IMG/VR virus record: IMGVR_UViG_3300030118_002271
Location: 472-32,443 of that record
From: a virus
Direction: 5' to 3' (one strand)
DNA length: 31,972 bases
In this document: one piece after another, positions 9,201 to 17,996 of the stretch
Position numbering within the stretch: position 1 is the stretch's first letter
How the letters are laid out: the number at the start of each line of letters is the position of its first letter
Program-made: the position numbers and the translations under genes
Notes under the pieces: generated by a model
What the model was told of the DNA's origin: nothing
The model's database searches: none
Seen by the model: the letters and a program-made list of their open reading frames with translations, nothing else

Positions 9201-9594
9201 AAATATGACTATCAACGAAATAATTGCAATGCAAGATCGTAAAGAAGTTAATGCTGTAGGTGCATATCAATTTATAGGACAAACCCTAAAAGAAGTAGTT
9301 CCAATAGCAGGTTTAACAGGTAATGAGAAATTTAGCAAAGATGTACAAGATCGTTTATTCTGGGCTATTGTTGTAAATAGTAAATATAGAATAGATTTAG
9401 AAGATTACTTATTTGGTCTTTCAGATGATGTAATTGGTGCAGTAGATGATTTAGCAAAAATATTTGCAGCAGTTAAGAAATCAGACGGAACTGGTGAATA
9501 TGATAATGACGAAGGTAGAAATAAAGCTAATATAGATTATAAATTAACTGTAACAGCATTGCAAAATGCACGTAAAAAATTACTAGGTCAATAA
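6205..9594 (+). CDS. internal virion protein with LysM and lysozyme-like domains (gp15-like position)
   Basis: An 1129-residue protein, longer than T7 gp15 (747). The first 600 residues are helical and gp15-like by position. Residues 650-890 are polar, rich in Asn, Glu and Val. A LysM domain covers about 900-943 (YTVKSGDNLSVIGNRYNV, QPNQILEIPY). A lysozyme or transglycosylase-like domain follows from about 965: LIRGGESSNRYNVVN with candidate catalytic Glu976, MTINEIIAMQ, and AVGAYQFIGQTLKEVVP near 1017. In T7 the muralytic domain is at the N-terminus of gp16, so its place here at the C-terminus of the preceding protein is a different arrangement. The role is probably local peptidoglycan opening during DNA ejection. 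Confidence 0.85.
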   Translation: MTDSYIGTEFKPAARPRDTFVTQSRIAPVNTQDAIGQLASALSTINPGLNKLIEQNIKEKIAEDQAEGQRQAIEEVVDSGGFLNVVDNYRKKNGDVAANNLIGGSMFIQGQYERTKAKLGEQSLKNALDNGYTNTLLPYVDPETGETKEKPINAFAPNDPVVQAWRDGIVKKHTDKLGDVRPSFLNKHFYPKMQEHVFNNANHHIKEHRKYNITRIQTQSTQVVTSFAATYSKYRGIEPYTAAELEQIENGSFEGEVDPNRKSYAESLQLVQGYAEGLRNLGLTGDNARKTFDILSKSIINNAKILAASGNPADQQVARDFPVVMASLIRYGNDGGTLINHPEFKEEYAKFQYNFDDQARKRIEGRQKLGNTFANQEFDKDMRNIWYKTEEVNGKTVVTTRSRQEVQQEFMKLQTKYRTIIDKVNERGYADNIELKTDLEKLKSYMKYGYGAEDTTLLLQLLGEIQANHPTLDDKAYKMIDLVREDIAKHETIADRIEDTRTEIYKITNPYFGILGFGQYGKNFSQQRLNKFTIETDKLIRQYYNSRLKVKEDNQGLYFYGHDAVDFDTFKQNIIVSAQVATGNITLAEALEDNPNFVYMYDVTKISPQANFATTNEKGILSVVRPGEEDKRTRVPEFTGVGSNTIRDQNTANIAAERGLTLNPEASQKEGRAVFDNQTRTNNNTDGVFNDGLSTEIENDNSEINNVVNNGENVEEETNLDVEVEPVDTNKANRVSGAVLKKLIDSNVVTFSAGSYVDDDGFVYIPNEPITVETKVGNKPLIENNKNVFEQDPIDEGGYVKSISPSVFERLQQQNLIKTVEKDGNTLYENVMSGELYQVRGELQNQNIKSDIPDEVKTAPGFDVNAIQNKSQVEPSVASPITQEDIDREKRRDLYDSKSIKYTVKSGDNLSVIGNRYNVTAEQIMDRNNLTTDVIQPNQILEIPYNPVNEKFDFKSKNIKKFEDFGGLAKLIRGGESSNRYNVVNDGTTESARIINNLENMTINEIIAMQDRKEVNAVGAYQFIGQTLKEVVPIAGLTGNEKFSKDVQDRLFWAIVVNSKYRIDLEDYLFGLSDDVIGAVDDLAKIFAAVKKSDGTGEYDNDEGRNKANIDYKLTVTALQNARKKLLGQ

Positions 9595-12500
9595 TGACTA
9601 ATTCAAATCCAAACTTTAACCCAAACATAGACGAGACAGATACAGAAGAAGCTAACATAGCACCTATAGGTGATTTAGTAGAAGATAATACTGAAAATAT
9701 AGAACTTAATACTTTACAGACAGATGGATTAGACCCTAAAGGTAAGCCCATAAAAAACAGAAGAGGTAGGATTGTTGGTTATGAAAATGATAAAGAAGAA
9801 GGTTTTGATAAAGATGCATATTTTGATTTTAAAAACAATAACTATACGAATCCACAAATAGGTAGGTCTGTAGTAAGGAACAACGAATCAGATATTATTA
9901 GAGGTGAATTTAATCAAAAAGATTTATTTGCAGAGTTTGAACAAAAGATAAGACCATTATCTATATTTGAGAAATCATTTCCTAGTAATTTACGTTTTGA
10001 ATTAACACCAGAAGAGAGAAATAAATTTGCTGTTAGAAAAGAAGATGGAACTATAGACCATGCAGCTACAGATAGAAAGTTTGCTGTATTAGGTGAAAAC
10101 AAATATGCAAGAGCAGCAGCAGCAGGTGTATTAAATATTCCTAACGAGATCTATAAGATAGGTCGTTATATAGGTGGAGATAGGACACCTGATAATTTGT
10201 ATTCTTTACAGGAGTTAGGTTTAGAGTTAGAAGATGACAAGGATGATTTTGCATATCAAACTACAAAATTCTTATCAGGCTTCTTATTGCCATATGCAGG
10301 TCTAAGTAAAACAGGTAAGGTTTTAAGTGGTTGGAAAATGCTTAAAGGTGTAAATGGTCTAGGACTTGCTAACCCTGCCTTTAGATCCTTTGTAGCAGGT
10401 AGTGTAGCCGAGACTATAGCTATAGATGCATATGACGAAAACTTTTTTAATTTTCTTATAGATGTAGATACACCATATTTAGATTTTGCAAAACCATTAT
10501 TTGAAGTTTTAGCTGCTGATGAAACAAGAACAGAAGATTTAGGTGTTGCAAAATTAAGACAATTTTTAGCAGGTGGTGTATTTGGTGAAGTCTTAGGATA
10601 TGGAGGTGCAAAGGTTGGACAGAAACTTATATTAGAACCTATAGGTTATGGAGCTAGAGCAACAGGTAATGGAGCTTTGTTTTTAGCAGATCAAGGAAGT
10701 CAAGTCATAAGACGTACAATGGATGAGTTTATGCCACCTACTATTCTTAGTAGAGAGCAGATAAGAAGTAGGACTATACAATTACTAAAAGATATAAAAG
10801 CAAATCCAAAAAGATTAGAGTTTTTTAGAAAACAAATAGATATTTTAAATAATGCAAATATTACTGAGACTGCTGATTTTGTGCCAGCACCTATGGCAGA
10901 AGAACTTACAGAATTAGATAGAGTCGCAAGAAGAATAGAAGATTTAGAAGTAAGAGGTGATTTGGTATTTGCTGAAGAGGGTATAGGACTAGAACCAGAT
11001 ATTGATTCTATGGAGTATTACACTCAAAAAATATATCAAGAATTAAGTGAAGGTACATTAAACAATCAACGATTAGATGATTTATTAAGGCAAGAACCAT
11101 TGCTTACTACTAGACAAAAGAAAGATCAAGCATTTACTAGAGTTTCAGAACGTATAGAAGGATTACGTAAGTATAGAGGTATAGAACGTACAGAAAGATA
11201 TTTAAATAACTTAGCAAGAGATAGAGTTATAGGTCTTGATGAAGTAGATGAAATTAGAGATTTTTTAAATTTTATAGGTAGAGAAGCATTTGACGATATT
11301 GTTTTAGAACAAGATGCTACTCTTAGCAAAGCAACATTAGGTAACTATAACTTTAATAAATCACTTATAAAACTTAGGAATACGACTATAAAAGAAGGTC
11401 GTTTAAGTGAAGTGCTAATACATGAGTTATGGCATAGTCTTAGTAGAAACTTACCGCAAAAAGAACTAAGAAAACTAACAGGAGAGTTTGCTAGGAATAG
11501 AAATAAGTTTTTACAACAACATGAAGCAGCAAAAAAAGCGTTTATAAATAAAACAAGTATTAAAGAAATGCAACTGATAAAAGATTTAGAAGCATTTAAT
11601 AGAGGAGGTAAAGCAGCAAAAATTACAGCAGAAAATTTTAATGCAGTAGCTTCTAAGTATTACGATAAAGAATTTAAATTTGTAGGAGACAGTTATCAGT
11701 TTTTAAATATTGATGAATATTTTGCAGTTAATATGACAAAGATGTTTGAAGATTATGCATTTGAGTTAGAAACATTAGCACCGAAAGGAACATTTAAATA
11801 TTTAACACAAATAGTATCAGAAATGTTTAGAGATACATTGGCAAGTATTAGGTCTGTATTGGGATTAGAGCAAACAAAAAATATATTTAATATGTATAAA
11901 AGAAGAATGTTTAAACAAAGGTTGAGTAATTATCCATTAGAGTTTCGTAATTTAGACAAAATGCCAACAGAGTTAGAAGCAACTCTTAATGCAAAAATGC
12001 CAGGAGATAAAGGATATAAAAGACCAAGAATAAAAGCTAGGTTCAATCGTAGGTTATATGGAGAAGGACAAGATATTACTATTGCAGAAAGGATAGCAGA
12101 TGAATTATTAGAAGTAGATCCTAAAGCACCTTTTAGGATGACTAATGCAGAAGTTATAGGTTATGCACACGATAGATTACCAAAACAAGTTTATAAAGAT
12201 ATACTTGCTGCTGCTGGTGCTATGAATACAGGTAATCCACAAAAAAGATTAAGAGTTAAATTATTAAGAGCATTAAATTTGCAAAAAGAAATTATAGATA
12301 ACATGAAAAATAATATACCTTTGTTAGAAAAGTATGCACTAACAGGGGCAGAGATACCACAAGAAATAATAGATGAAGTCGCTATAGATACTTATCAATG
12401 GATAAAATTTAATACACCTACAAAACAGGTTGTTAGTGAAGTGGCAGGTACTTTAAATTCAATAAAACTTGTAGGAGCAGAACCAGCAGAGGGAGCAATA

Positions 12501-15068
12501 TCCACACAAACAGGAAGAAGAGCAAGAGCCAACAAAAAATTAAAAGGAAATATCAAAAAACAGGTACAAAATACTTTAGACAGAATAGAAGAAGAAGAAC
12601 TATTACCATCACCAGAAGAAATATCAAAAGCTATTAGTGATATGCAGAACAATGGTGATGTAGAAGGGATTTTGACATATGCAAGAAGAATGATGATATT
12701 AGCAGATAATCCTAAACAAGCAGGTAATTTTATAACAAAAGCACCATTAACACAGGCTTTATTTAAAACAGGAAGTATTGCAAATGAATTATTTATAAAT
12801 AGTATTTTGTCTGCACCAGAAACACAAATAGTTAATACTATAGGTTCATTATTTAATGTTGCATTAGCTCCTGTAGATTTATTTTTAGGTAGTGGTATTG
12901 CTGATGCTGCACTAAAAGGTAGAGCAATGAAAGAATTTATAACTATGTTTTCGACATTAGATCAAAGTTTTAGATTAGCAGCAAGAGCATTACAAGGTGG
13001 TGAAAGTATTATTGATCCTCATCATATGCTTGGTTTGCAAGATGGAATGAGAGGTCGAAATAGATATGCTATGCAGTTTGACAACGAAATGAGCAATCCA
13101 TTATTAGCAGGTATAAATTTAATAGGTTCTGTATTAAGATTACCTTCTAGGTTTTTAATAGCAGGTGATGAGCTTATAAAAAACGTTGCATTTAGAAGCC
13201 ATGTAACAGGAGAGTTTTATGAACAGGCTTATAGACAAGGTTTAAAAGGTAAAGAAATGGAAAAATATATACAACATAAAATAGAAAAAGTTTTTGATAT
13301 TGTAGAAAAACATAAATTTAGTACAGATAAAAAGAACAAAGATATTTTAGAAGCATATTTAAGAGGTATAGATTTTGCACAAGATAAGACTTTCACTTCA
13401 CAAATAGGTGGTAATGGTATTACAAATATTGGTGGTGGAAATTTTACCAATAACATTGCAAGAGCAATGAAACATCCAATAATGAAACCTATAGCACCTT
13501 TTGTCACTACACCAATAAATATAGGTAAGAGTGTTCTTAGAAGGACTCCTACTTATGCTATACCAGGTCAGCCACAAATGAACCGTACTATTGGAAGGCT
13601 AATGGCTGAACATAATGACAGATTAATTAGTCCTGATATAGCTACAAGAAATAGAGCTAATGGTGAAAGTATGACAGGTGGATTATTAATTGCATCTTTT
13701 GTGAGTTTAGCAATGGCAGCAAATAATCCAGAAGCACCTATAGCACTTATAGGAGGTGGCACTACATATAATCCTGACAAACGTAGGCAGAACCAATATG
13801 GCTTTAGAGAATTACCTTATAGTATTAGATTTTTAAAACGTACAAATGGTGTATTTGGTGAAGTGGTAAGAAATGAAGATGGTTCACCACAATATACATA
13901 TATAGATTTTATTTCTAGGTTAGAACCAGTAGCATCATTACTTATGATTTCTGCTGACTTTGCAAATATAAGTAAGTTTCAAGCGGAAGAAGATGATAAT
14001 AAATTAGCAGCAGTTTATCGTGTTTTAGTAGGTAATAATTTAAGTAATAAATACTTTATACAAAGTGTTGGAAATTTATTTGAATTAATGAATAATCCAG
14101 GAAAATTAGAATCATGGTTACGACAACCTGCGAATTATGCAGCAGCGATTTGGTCTTATCCTATAGGTCTTAAAAAGAGTTTACGTAGAGCTAGAGGTGA
14201 AGATTGGACATCTACATTAGGTCAAGTATATGAGAATGGTAAATTTATTGGTAAAGGTATGGGTATAGAAAAAGGTGAATTAGATCCACAAGAAATAAGT
14301 AAAGTAGATGCTGGTAATTATGAAGAAGATTTTTATATGTTTGAAGGTAATGATTTAGGAAGTTTAAAAACAAAACGTAAACCATTCTTAATGAACTCAA
14401 TCGACATATTTCTTACTATGTTCAATCATACCGTTAATAACGATTTAGCACCTAGATTAGATCCTTTAACTGGTTTACCTTTTGAAAATTTTGGAACGAT
14501 ACCTTTTGTTGGTGGTGTTAGATATAGTCAAAGTAGTTCAGACCCTAATCAAATATTATTAAAGAAATACGATTTAAAATTAGTACCTGTATCAGATGTC
14601 TTAAGTGAGAATAGTAAAAATGTTGTTAGTAATGTAAATTTAAAATATAAAGAATTACATACATTACAGAATTTAACTGCAAGTATTAAGATAGATACAC
14701 CCTTTGGAAATAATTTACAATTTAACCAGGCATTATATAAATTACAGCAAACAAGAGAGTTTAAGTCTTTAATGAAAGCATTTAATACACCACAAGATGA
14801 AAGATTTCCTGATAATGAAGCGTATGTAGAATTTCAAAATCAACAAAGAAGGTATATGAATAATATGATAAATCAACTATATAGAGCATATAAAGAACAG
14901 GCAGTAAATGTATTAATAGATAGAAAACGTGGACTTTTATCAGATGACTTTTATGATAGGGTTGAAGCTGGTAATAATCGTGAACGTATGCGTATTATGA
15001 ACGAGCAATCAACCAACGCTAGTGTACAAAACATTAGTGGATTAGAAGATTTACTTAGGACTGTCTAA
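9594..15068 (+). CDS. giant internal virion (ejection) protein with HELWH zinc-peptidase signature, gp16-like position
   Basis: An 1824-residue protein, the largest in the window (T7 gp16: 1318). Its position between the gp15-like protein and the tail fibre marks it as the gp16-type ejection protein. No transglycosylase motif is visible. Residues 606-617 (EVLIHELWHSLS) contain the HExxH zinc motif H610-E611-L-W-H614. About 94 residues later NIDEYFAVNMTKMF offers Glu708 as a third zinc ligand, the spacing and 'E-x-F-A' context seen in gluzincin peptidases. Hydrophobic stretches include the Ala-rich FLLPYAGLS region and GGLLIASFVSLAMAANN near 1365. Peptidase activity is inferred from motif only; the virion role is fairly secure. 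Confidence 0.85.
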   Translation: MTNSNPNFNPNIDETDTEEANIAPIGDLVEDNTENIELNTLQTDGLDPKGKPIKNRRGRIVGYENDKEEGFDKDAYFDFKNNNYTNPQIGRSVVRNNESDIIRGEFNQKDLFAEFEQKIRPLSIFEKSFPSNLRFELTPEERNKFAVRKEDGTIDHAATDRKFAVLGENKYARAAAAGVLNIPNEIYKIGRYIGGDRTPDNLYSLQELGLELEDDKDDFAYQTTKFLSGFLLPYAGLSKTGKVLSGWKMLKGVNGLGLANPAFRSFVAGSVAETIAIDAYDENFFNFLIDVDTPYLDFAKPLFEVLAADETRTEDLGVAKLRQFLAGGVFGEVLGYGGAKVGQKLILEPIGYGARATGNGALFLADQGSQVIRRTMDEFMPPTILSREQIRSRTIQLLKDIKANPKRLEFFRKQIDILNNANITETADFVPAPMAEELTELDRVARRIEDLEVRGDLVFAEEGIGLEPDIDSMEYYTQKIYQELSEGTLNNQRLDDLLRQEPLLTTRQKKDQAFTRVSERIEGLRKYRGIERTERYLNNLARDRVIGLDEVDEIRDFLNFIGREAFDDIVLEQDATLSKATLGNYNFNKSLIKLRNTTIKEGRLSEVLIHELWHSLSRNLPQKELRKLTGEFARNRNKFLQQHEAAKKAFINKTSIKEMQLIKDLEAFNRGGKAAKITAENFNAVASKYYDKEFKFVGDSYQFLNIDEYFAVNMTKMFEDYAFELETLAPKGTFKYLTQIVSEMFRDTLASIRSVLGLEQTKNIFNMYKRRMFKQRLSNYPLEFRNLDKMPTELEATLNAKMPGDKGYKRPRIKARFNRRLYGEGQDITIAERIADELLEVDPKAPFRMTNAEVIGYAHDRLPKQVYKDILAAAGAMNTGNPQKRLRVKLLRALNLQKEIIDNMKNNIPLLEKYALTGAEIPQEIIDEVAIDTYQWIKFNTPTKQVVSEVAGTLNSIKLVGAEPAEGAISTQTGRRARANKKLKGNIKKQVQNTLDRIEEEELLPSPEEISKAISDMQNNGDVEGILTYARRMMILADNPKQAGNFITKAPLTQALFKTGSIANELFINSILSAPETQIVNTIGSLFNVALAPVDLFLGSGIADAALKGRAMKEFITMFSTLDQSFRLAARALQGGESIIDPHHMLGLQDGMRGRNRYAMQFDNEMSNPLLAGINLIGSVLRLPSRFLIAGDELIKNVAFRSHVTGEFYEQAYRQGLKGKEMEKYIQHKIEKVFDIVEKHKFSTDKKNKDILEAYLRGIDFAQDKTFTSQIGGNGITNIGGGNFTNNIARAMKHPIMKPIAPFVTTPINIGKSVLRRTPTYAIPGQPQMNRTIGRLMAEHNDRLISPDIATRNRANGESMTGGLLIASFVSLAMAANNPEAPIALIGGGTTYNPDKRRQNQYGFRELPYSIRFLKRTNGVFGEVVRNEDGSPQYTYIDFISRLEPVASLLMISADFANISKFQAEEDDNKLAAVYRVLVGNNLSNKYFIQSVGNLFELMNNPGKLESWLRQPANYAAAIWSYPIGLKKSLRRARGEDWTSTLGQVYENGKFIGKGMGIEKGELDPQEISKVDAGNYEEDFYMFEGNDLGSLKTKRKPFLMNSIDIFLTMFNHTVNNDLAPRLDPLTGLPFENFGTIPFVGGVRYSQSSSDPNQILLKKYDLKLVPVSDVLSENSKNVVSNVNLKYKELHTLQNLTASIKIDTPFGNNLQFNQALYKLQQTREFKSLMKAFNTPQDERFPDNEAYVEFQNQQRRYMNNMINQLYRAYKEQAVNVLIDRKRGLLSDDFYDRVEAGNNRERMRIMNEQSTNASVQNISGLEDLLRTV

Positions 15069-16384
15069 TGGCTACTAACACTACAGCAACAGTTACAAAT
15101 CATACTGGTAACGGAAGTACAAATAATTTTGCAATATCGTTTTCTTTTCTAGCTAATGATGAAGTAGATGTAACAGTTGGAGGTGTATTAAAAACATTAG
15201 ATACACATTACACTATTAGCGGATCAACAGTTACGTTTACGAGTGGTAATACACCTGGTAATGGTGTTGCTGTAAAGTTTCAAAGAGATACAAATATAAG
15301 TACAAAGAAAGTAGATTTTACAGATGGAAGTGTTTTAACAGAAACAGATTTAGATGCTAATGCAGACCAGGTTATATTTGCTCAACAAGAAATTACAGAT
15401 AAATTAAATGGAATAGAAGAAAATGCCACCGCAGATCAGACAGATGCAGAGATAAGAACTGCTGTAGGTAATGCAAGTGACAGTAATATTTTTACAGATG
15501 CACTAAAAAGTAAATTAGATGCAATAGAAGCTAATGCAACCCAAGATCAAACAGCTAGTGAAATAAGAACACTTGTAGAGAGTGCTAGTGATAGCAACGT
15601 GTTTACTGATGCAGACCATACTAAATTAAATAATATTGAAGCTAATGCAACTGCCGATCAAACTAACGCTGAAATAAAGACAGCTTATGAAGCAAACTCC
15701 GATACAAATGCTTTTACTGATGCAGAGAAAACAAAACTAGCAGGTATATCGGCTAGTGCAGGTGCAACTTCATTTGCTGGATTAACAGATACCCCTGCAA
15801 ACTTTAGTGGTGCAGGTGGTAAAACAGTTAAAGTTAACAGTAGTGCAAATGCTTTAGAGTTTGTAGATCAAATATCAGACGTTGTAGGAGATACTACACC
15901 GCAGTTGGGAGGAGATTTAGATGTACAGGCAAGAGAAATAAATACATCTACATCTAATGGCAATATAAAATTAAATCCTAATGGCTCTGGTGCGGTAGAA
16001 GTAAAAGGTGATGGTAGTAGTAATAATGGTAAGTTACAACTTAACTGTTCACAAAATAGTCATGGTGTAAAAGTAGAATCCCCAGATCATTCTGCTGGAC
16101 AGTCTTATACTATGAAGCTGCCTGATAACCAGATAGCAGCAGATAAATTTTTAAAAGTAAAAAGTATTAGTGGATCAGGTGCTACTGCTGTAGGACAATT
16201 AGAATGGGCAGATGGTGGAGGTGGAGCTACAGGTGGAGGTGGTGAAAAGATTTTTCACGAATCTGAGAATCAGATGGATAATGATTATACGATTAGTACA
16301 AATCATAATGCGGTCGTGCCGACACCTCTTACAATCAATGCTACACTTACTGTAGGTTCTGGATCAGTAGTTACTTTTGTATAA
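15068..16384 (+). CDS. tail fibre with T7 gp17-type N-terminal domain
   Basis: A 438-residue protein. Residues about 5-110 (FAISFSFLANDEVDVTVGG, HYTISGSTVTFTSGNTPGNG, VAVKFQRDTNI, LTETDLDANADQVIFAQQE) match the T7 tail-fibre N-terminal domain that attaches to the nozzle. Residues 113-223 are three tandem 37-residue repeats. The distal part has FAGLTDTPANFSGAGGKTVK and a glycine-rich stretch (GGGGATGGGGEK), ending with a short beta segment. The fibre binds the host receptor. It is short compared with T7 gp17 (553), and the following genes probably supply further tip proteins. Confidence 0.92.
   Translation: MATNTTATVTNHTGNGSTNNFAISFSFLANDEVDVTVGGVLKTLDTHYTISGSTVTFTSGNTPGNGVAVKFQRDTNISTKKVDFTDGSVLTETDLDANADQVIFAQQEITDKLNGIEENATADQTDAEIRTAVGNASDSNIFTDALKSKLDAIEANATQDQTASEIRTLVESASDSNVFTDADHTKLNNIEANATADQTNAEIKTAYEANSDTNAFTDAEKTKLAGISASAGATSFAGLTDTPANFSGAGGKTVKVNSSANALEFVDQISDVVGDTTPQLGGDLDVQAREINTSTSNGNIKLNPNGSGAVEVKGDGSSNNGKLQLNCSQNSHGVKVESPDHSAGQSYTMKLPDNQIAADKFLKVKSISGSGATAVGQLEWADGGGGATGGGGEKIFHESENQMDNDYTISTNHNAVVPTPLTINATLTVGSGSVVTFV
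15404..15736 (+). repeat. three tandem 37-residue repeats in the tail fibre
   Basis: Three 111-bp units encode residues 113-149, 150-186 and 187-223. Each has the pattern L-x-x-I-E-x-N-A-T-x-D-Q-T, E-I-(R/K)-T, then S-D-(S/T)-N-x-F-T-D-A ending in K. They diverge at the DNA level, so the duplication is not recent. Such units are found in many phage fibres, probably forming a helical or beta shaft, and can vary in copy number. Confidence 0.9.
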
Positions 16385-17002
16385 ATGGCAATTTCATTAA
16401 ACGGATCTACAAATGTAATAACAGGAGTAGCGGTAGGAGGACTACCAGACGGTATTGTTGATACTGATATGTTAGCTAATAGTGCAGTAAACGCAGCTAA
16501 AGCTACAGGTGGTCGTGATATAAAAATGGCAGATCAATGGAGATATACAGCAGAATTTACTCAAAGTAATACAAGTAATTATTTGGCTACAACTAATTCT
16601 TGGGAAAGACCAGATAGTAAGTTAGGAATAAATTCAAATCCTTTAGGAACTGGGATGACTCAAAGTGGCGGAATATTTACATTTCCTTCAACTGGTTATT
16701 ACTTTATTTTGTTTCATGGTCTTGCAAAAGTTGATAATGATTCTTGTGAAACAAGCGTTTTTATAAGAGCTACAGAGAATAATAGTTCTTATGATAATGT
16801 AGCAAGATCCTTATTCACTATTGCAAATCAATGCACTCCAAACTACGCTGCAAATAGTATTAGTTATTTAGCTAGAGTAACAGATATTTCTAATTATAAA
16901 ATACAATTTAGAGTTAGTAATTCTGGAATTAGCGTTACTTGGATGGGAGAAACTAGTGAAAATAGAATTGCAGCTACTTTTTTAAAATTAGGAGATATTT
17001 AA
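16385..17002 (+). CDS. fibre-associated protein with C1q/TNF-like C-terminal domain
   Basis: A 205-residue protein. The N-terminus MAISLNGSTNVITGVAVGGL is a common attachment segment of marine phage fibre proteins. Residues about 70-205 look like a C1q/TNF-type jelly roll: GGIFTFPSTGYYFILFHGLA, paired short strands, TSVFIRATENN and a final strand RIAATFLKLGDI. Trimeric jelly rolls of this kind often cap fibres and bind receptors. It starts immediately after the tail fibre stop and is overlapped by 1 bp by the next gene. The C1q-like assignment is from pattern recognition only. Confidence 0.72.
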   Translation: MAISLNGSTNVITGVAVGGLPDGIVDTDMLANSAVNAAKATGGRDIKMADQWRYTAEFTQSNTSNYLATTNSWERPDSKLGINSNPLGTGMTQSGGIFTFPSTGYYFILFHGLAKVDNDSCETSVFIRATENNSSYDNVARSLFTIANQCTPNYAANSISYLARVTDISNYKIQFRVSNSGISVTWMGETSENRIAATFLKLGDI

Positions 17003-17361
17003 TGATTTATACAAAATTTAATGCTGTTGATTCATTAAGACCTAAAAAAAGTTGGGTTTGGGAAGGCACAGATTATAGTGGATTTAATTATCAAGGAGAA
17101 GATGCTGCACCAACGGAATCTGAAATAGATGCTGAGGTTACTAGATTAAATAATGAAGAACCTATGAGATTGTTAAGGGTGGAAAGAGATAAAAGGTTAT
17201 CTGTTACTGATTGGAGAGCTAGTTCTGATCTAACACTTTCAGATAATTGGAAAACATATCGTCAAAGTTTGCGTGATTTACCAGCTAGTGCATCGCCTAA
17301 ACTTGATTCAAATGGTAATTTAGATATATCATCTGTTACTTTTCCAACAGAGCCTACATAA
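17002..17361 (+). CDS. tail fibre assembly chaperone-like protein
   Basis: A 119-residue acidic protein. The C-terminal half has LLRVERDKRLSVTDWRASSD and WKTYRQSLRDLPASASP, the signature of the phage tail assembly chaperone-like family (Phage_tail_APC): R-x-x-RD-x-x-L-x-x-TDW, then W-x-x-YRQ-x-LRDLP. Such proteins are common between fibre genes in marine phages and are thought to help fold or attach fibres. It lies between two fibre-type genes with a 1-bp overlap upstream and a 1-bp gap downstream, which fits. Confidence 0.82.
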   Translation: MIYTKFNAVDSLRPKKSWVWEGTDYSGFNYQGEDAAPTESEIDAEVTRLNNEEPMRLLRVERDKRLSVTDWRASSDLTLSDNWKTYRQSLRDLPASASPKLDSNGNLDISSVTFPTEPT

Positions 17362-17362
17362 T

Positions 17363-17965
17363 ATGAGTTCTATTAAACTAAAACATAGCGGTGGTAATTC
17401 AGTAATCATAGCTGCACCAGATAGCAACCCTGCATCTGATCGCACTCTTAAATTACCTAGTAATGCAGATGGAACAGTTTTAACTACAACAAATCCAAAA
17501 TCAGGAAATATTATTCAAGTTGTTTCTACTACAAAAACTGACGCATTTTCTACAACTTCTACTTCTTATACAGATATAACTGGATTATCAATAAATATAA
17601 CACCTTCATCAAGTTCAAATAAAGTATTAGTTGATTTTGTTATAGCTTGTGGAAATAATGCAAGTACACAAAATCGCTTTCAGTTAGTAAGGCAAGTTAG
17701 CAGTTCAGATACAGTTATTAATCCAAGTGCTATGGATTCATCAACTGCAATGTTTGCTGTTGAAGCAGAAGATAATAATAATAATTATAGTAGAGCGCAA
17801 GTTATATACAGATTTTTAGATTCACCTAGCACAACTTCTCAAGTTAATTATAGATTAAGAACTTTAATGTTCAGTAGCAGTTATACTCAATATGTAAATC
17901 GTGCTGCATTTAGTACAAACACTATAGGTTCTTCAACTCTTACAGCACAAGAGGTAGCAGCATAA
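17363..17965 (+). CDS. fibre-type virion protein
   Basis: A 200-residue protein. The N-terminus MSSIKLKHSGGNSVIIAAPD with RTLKLPSNADGTVLTT is a widespread leader of fibre and spike proteins in marine podoviruses and myoviruses. After IIQVVSTTKTDAF, residues 55-200 form a serine- and threonine-rich beta domain (TSYTDITGLSINITPSSSS) that probably trimerises and contacts the host or another fibre. The receptor-binding role is inferred from this context. It ends TAATGG, and a six-codon frame starts within its stop codon (17965-17985). Confidence 0.78.
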   Translation: MSSIKLKHSGGNSVIIAAPDSNPASDRTLKLPSNADGTVLTTTNPKSGNIIQVVSTTKTDAFSTTSTSYTDITGLSINITPSSSSNKVLVDFVIACGNNASTQNRFQLVRQVSSSDTVINPSAMDSSTAMFAVEAEDNNNNYSRAQVIYRFLDSPSTTSQVNYRLRTLMFSSSYTQYVNRAAFSTNTIGSSTLTAQEVAA

Positions 17966-17996
17966 TGGCTATCTCTTATAATTAAGGTAAAACACT

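Noticed and set aside
13229-13507. A 92-residue hydrophobic - strand frame
   Set aside because: It lies wholly within the 1824-residue ejection protein gene on the other strand and shows no family signature.
17917-17928. AACACTATAGGT, a T7/SP6-like promoter core on the + strand
   Set aside because: It is inside a fibre gene and encodes conserved-looking residues; one match in AT-rich DNA is expected by chance.
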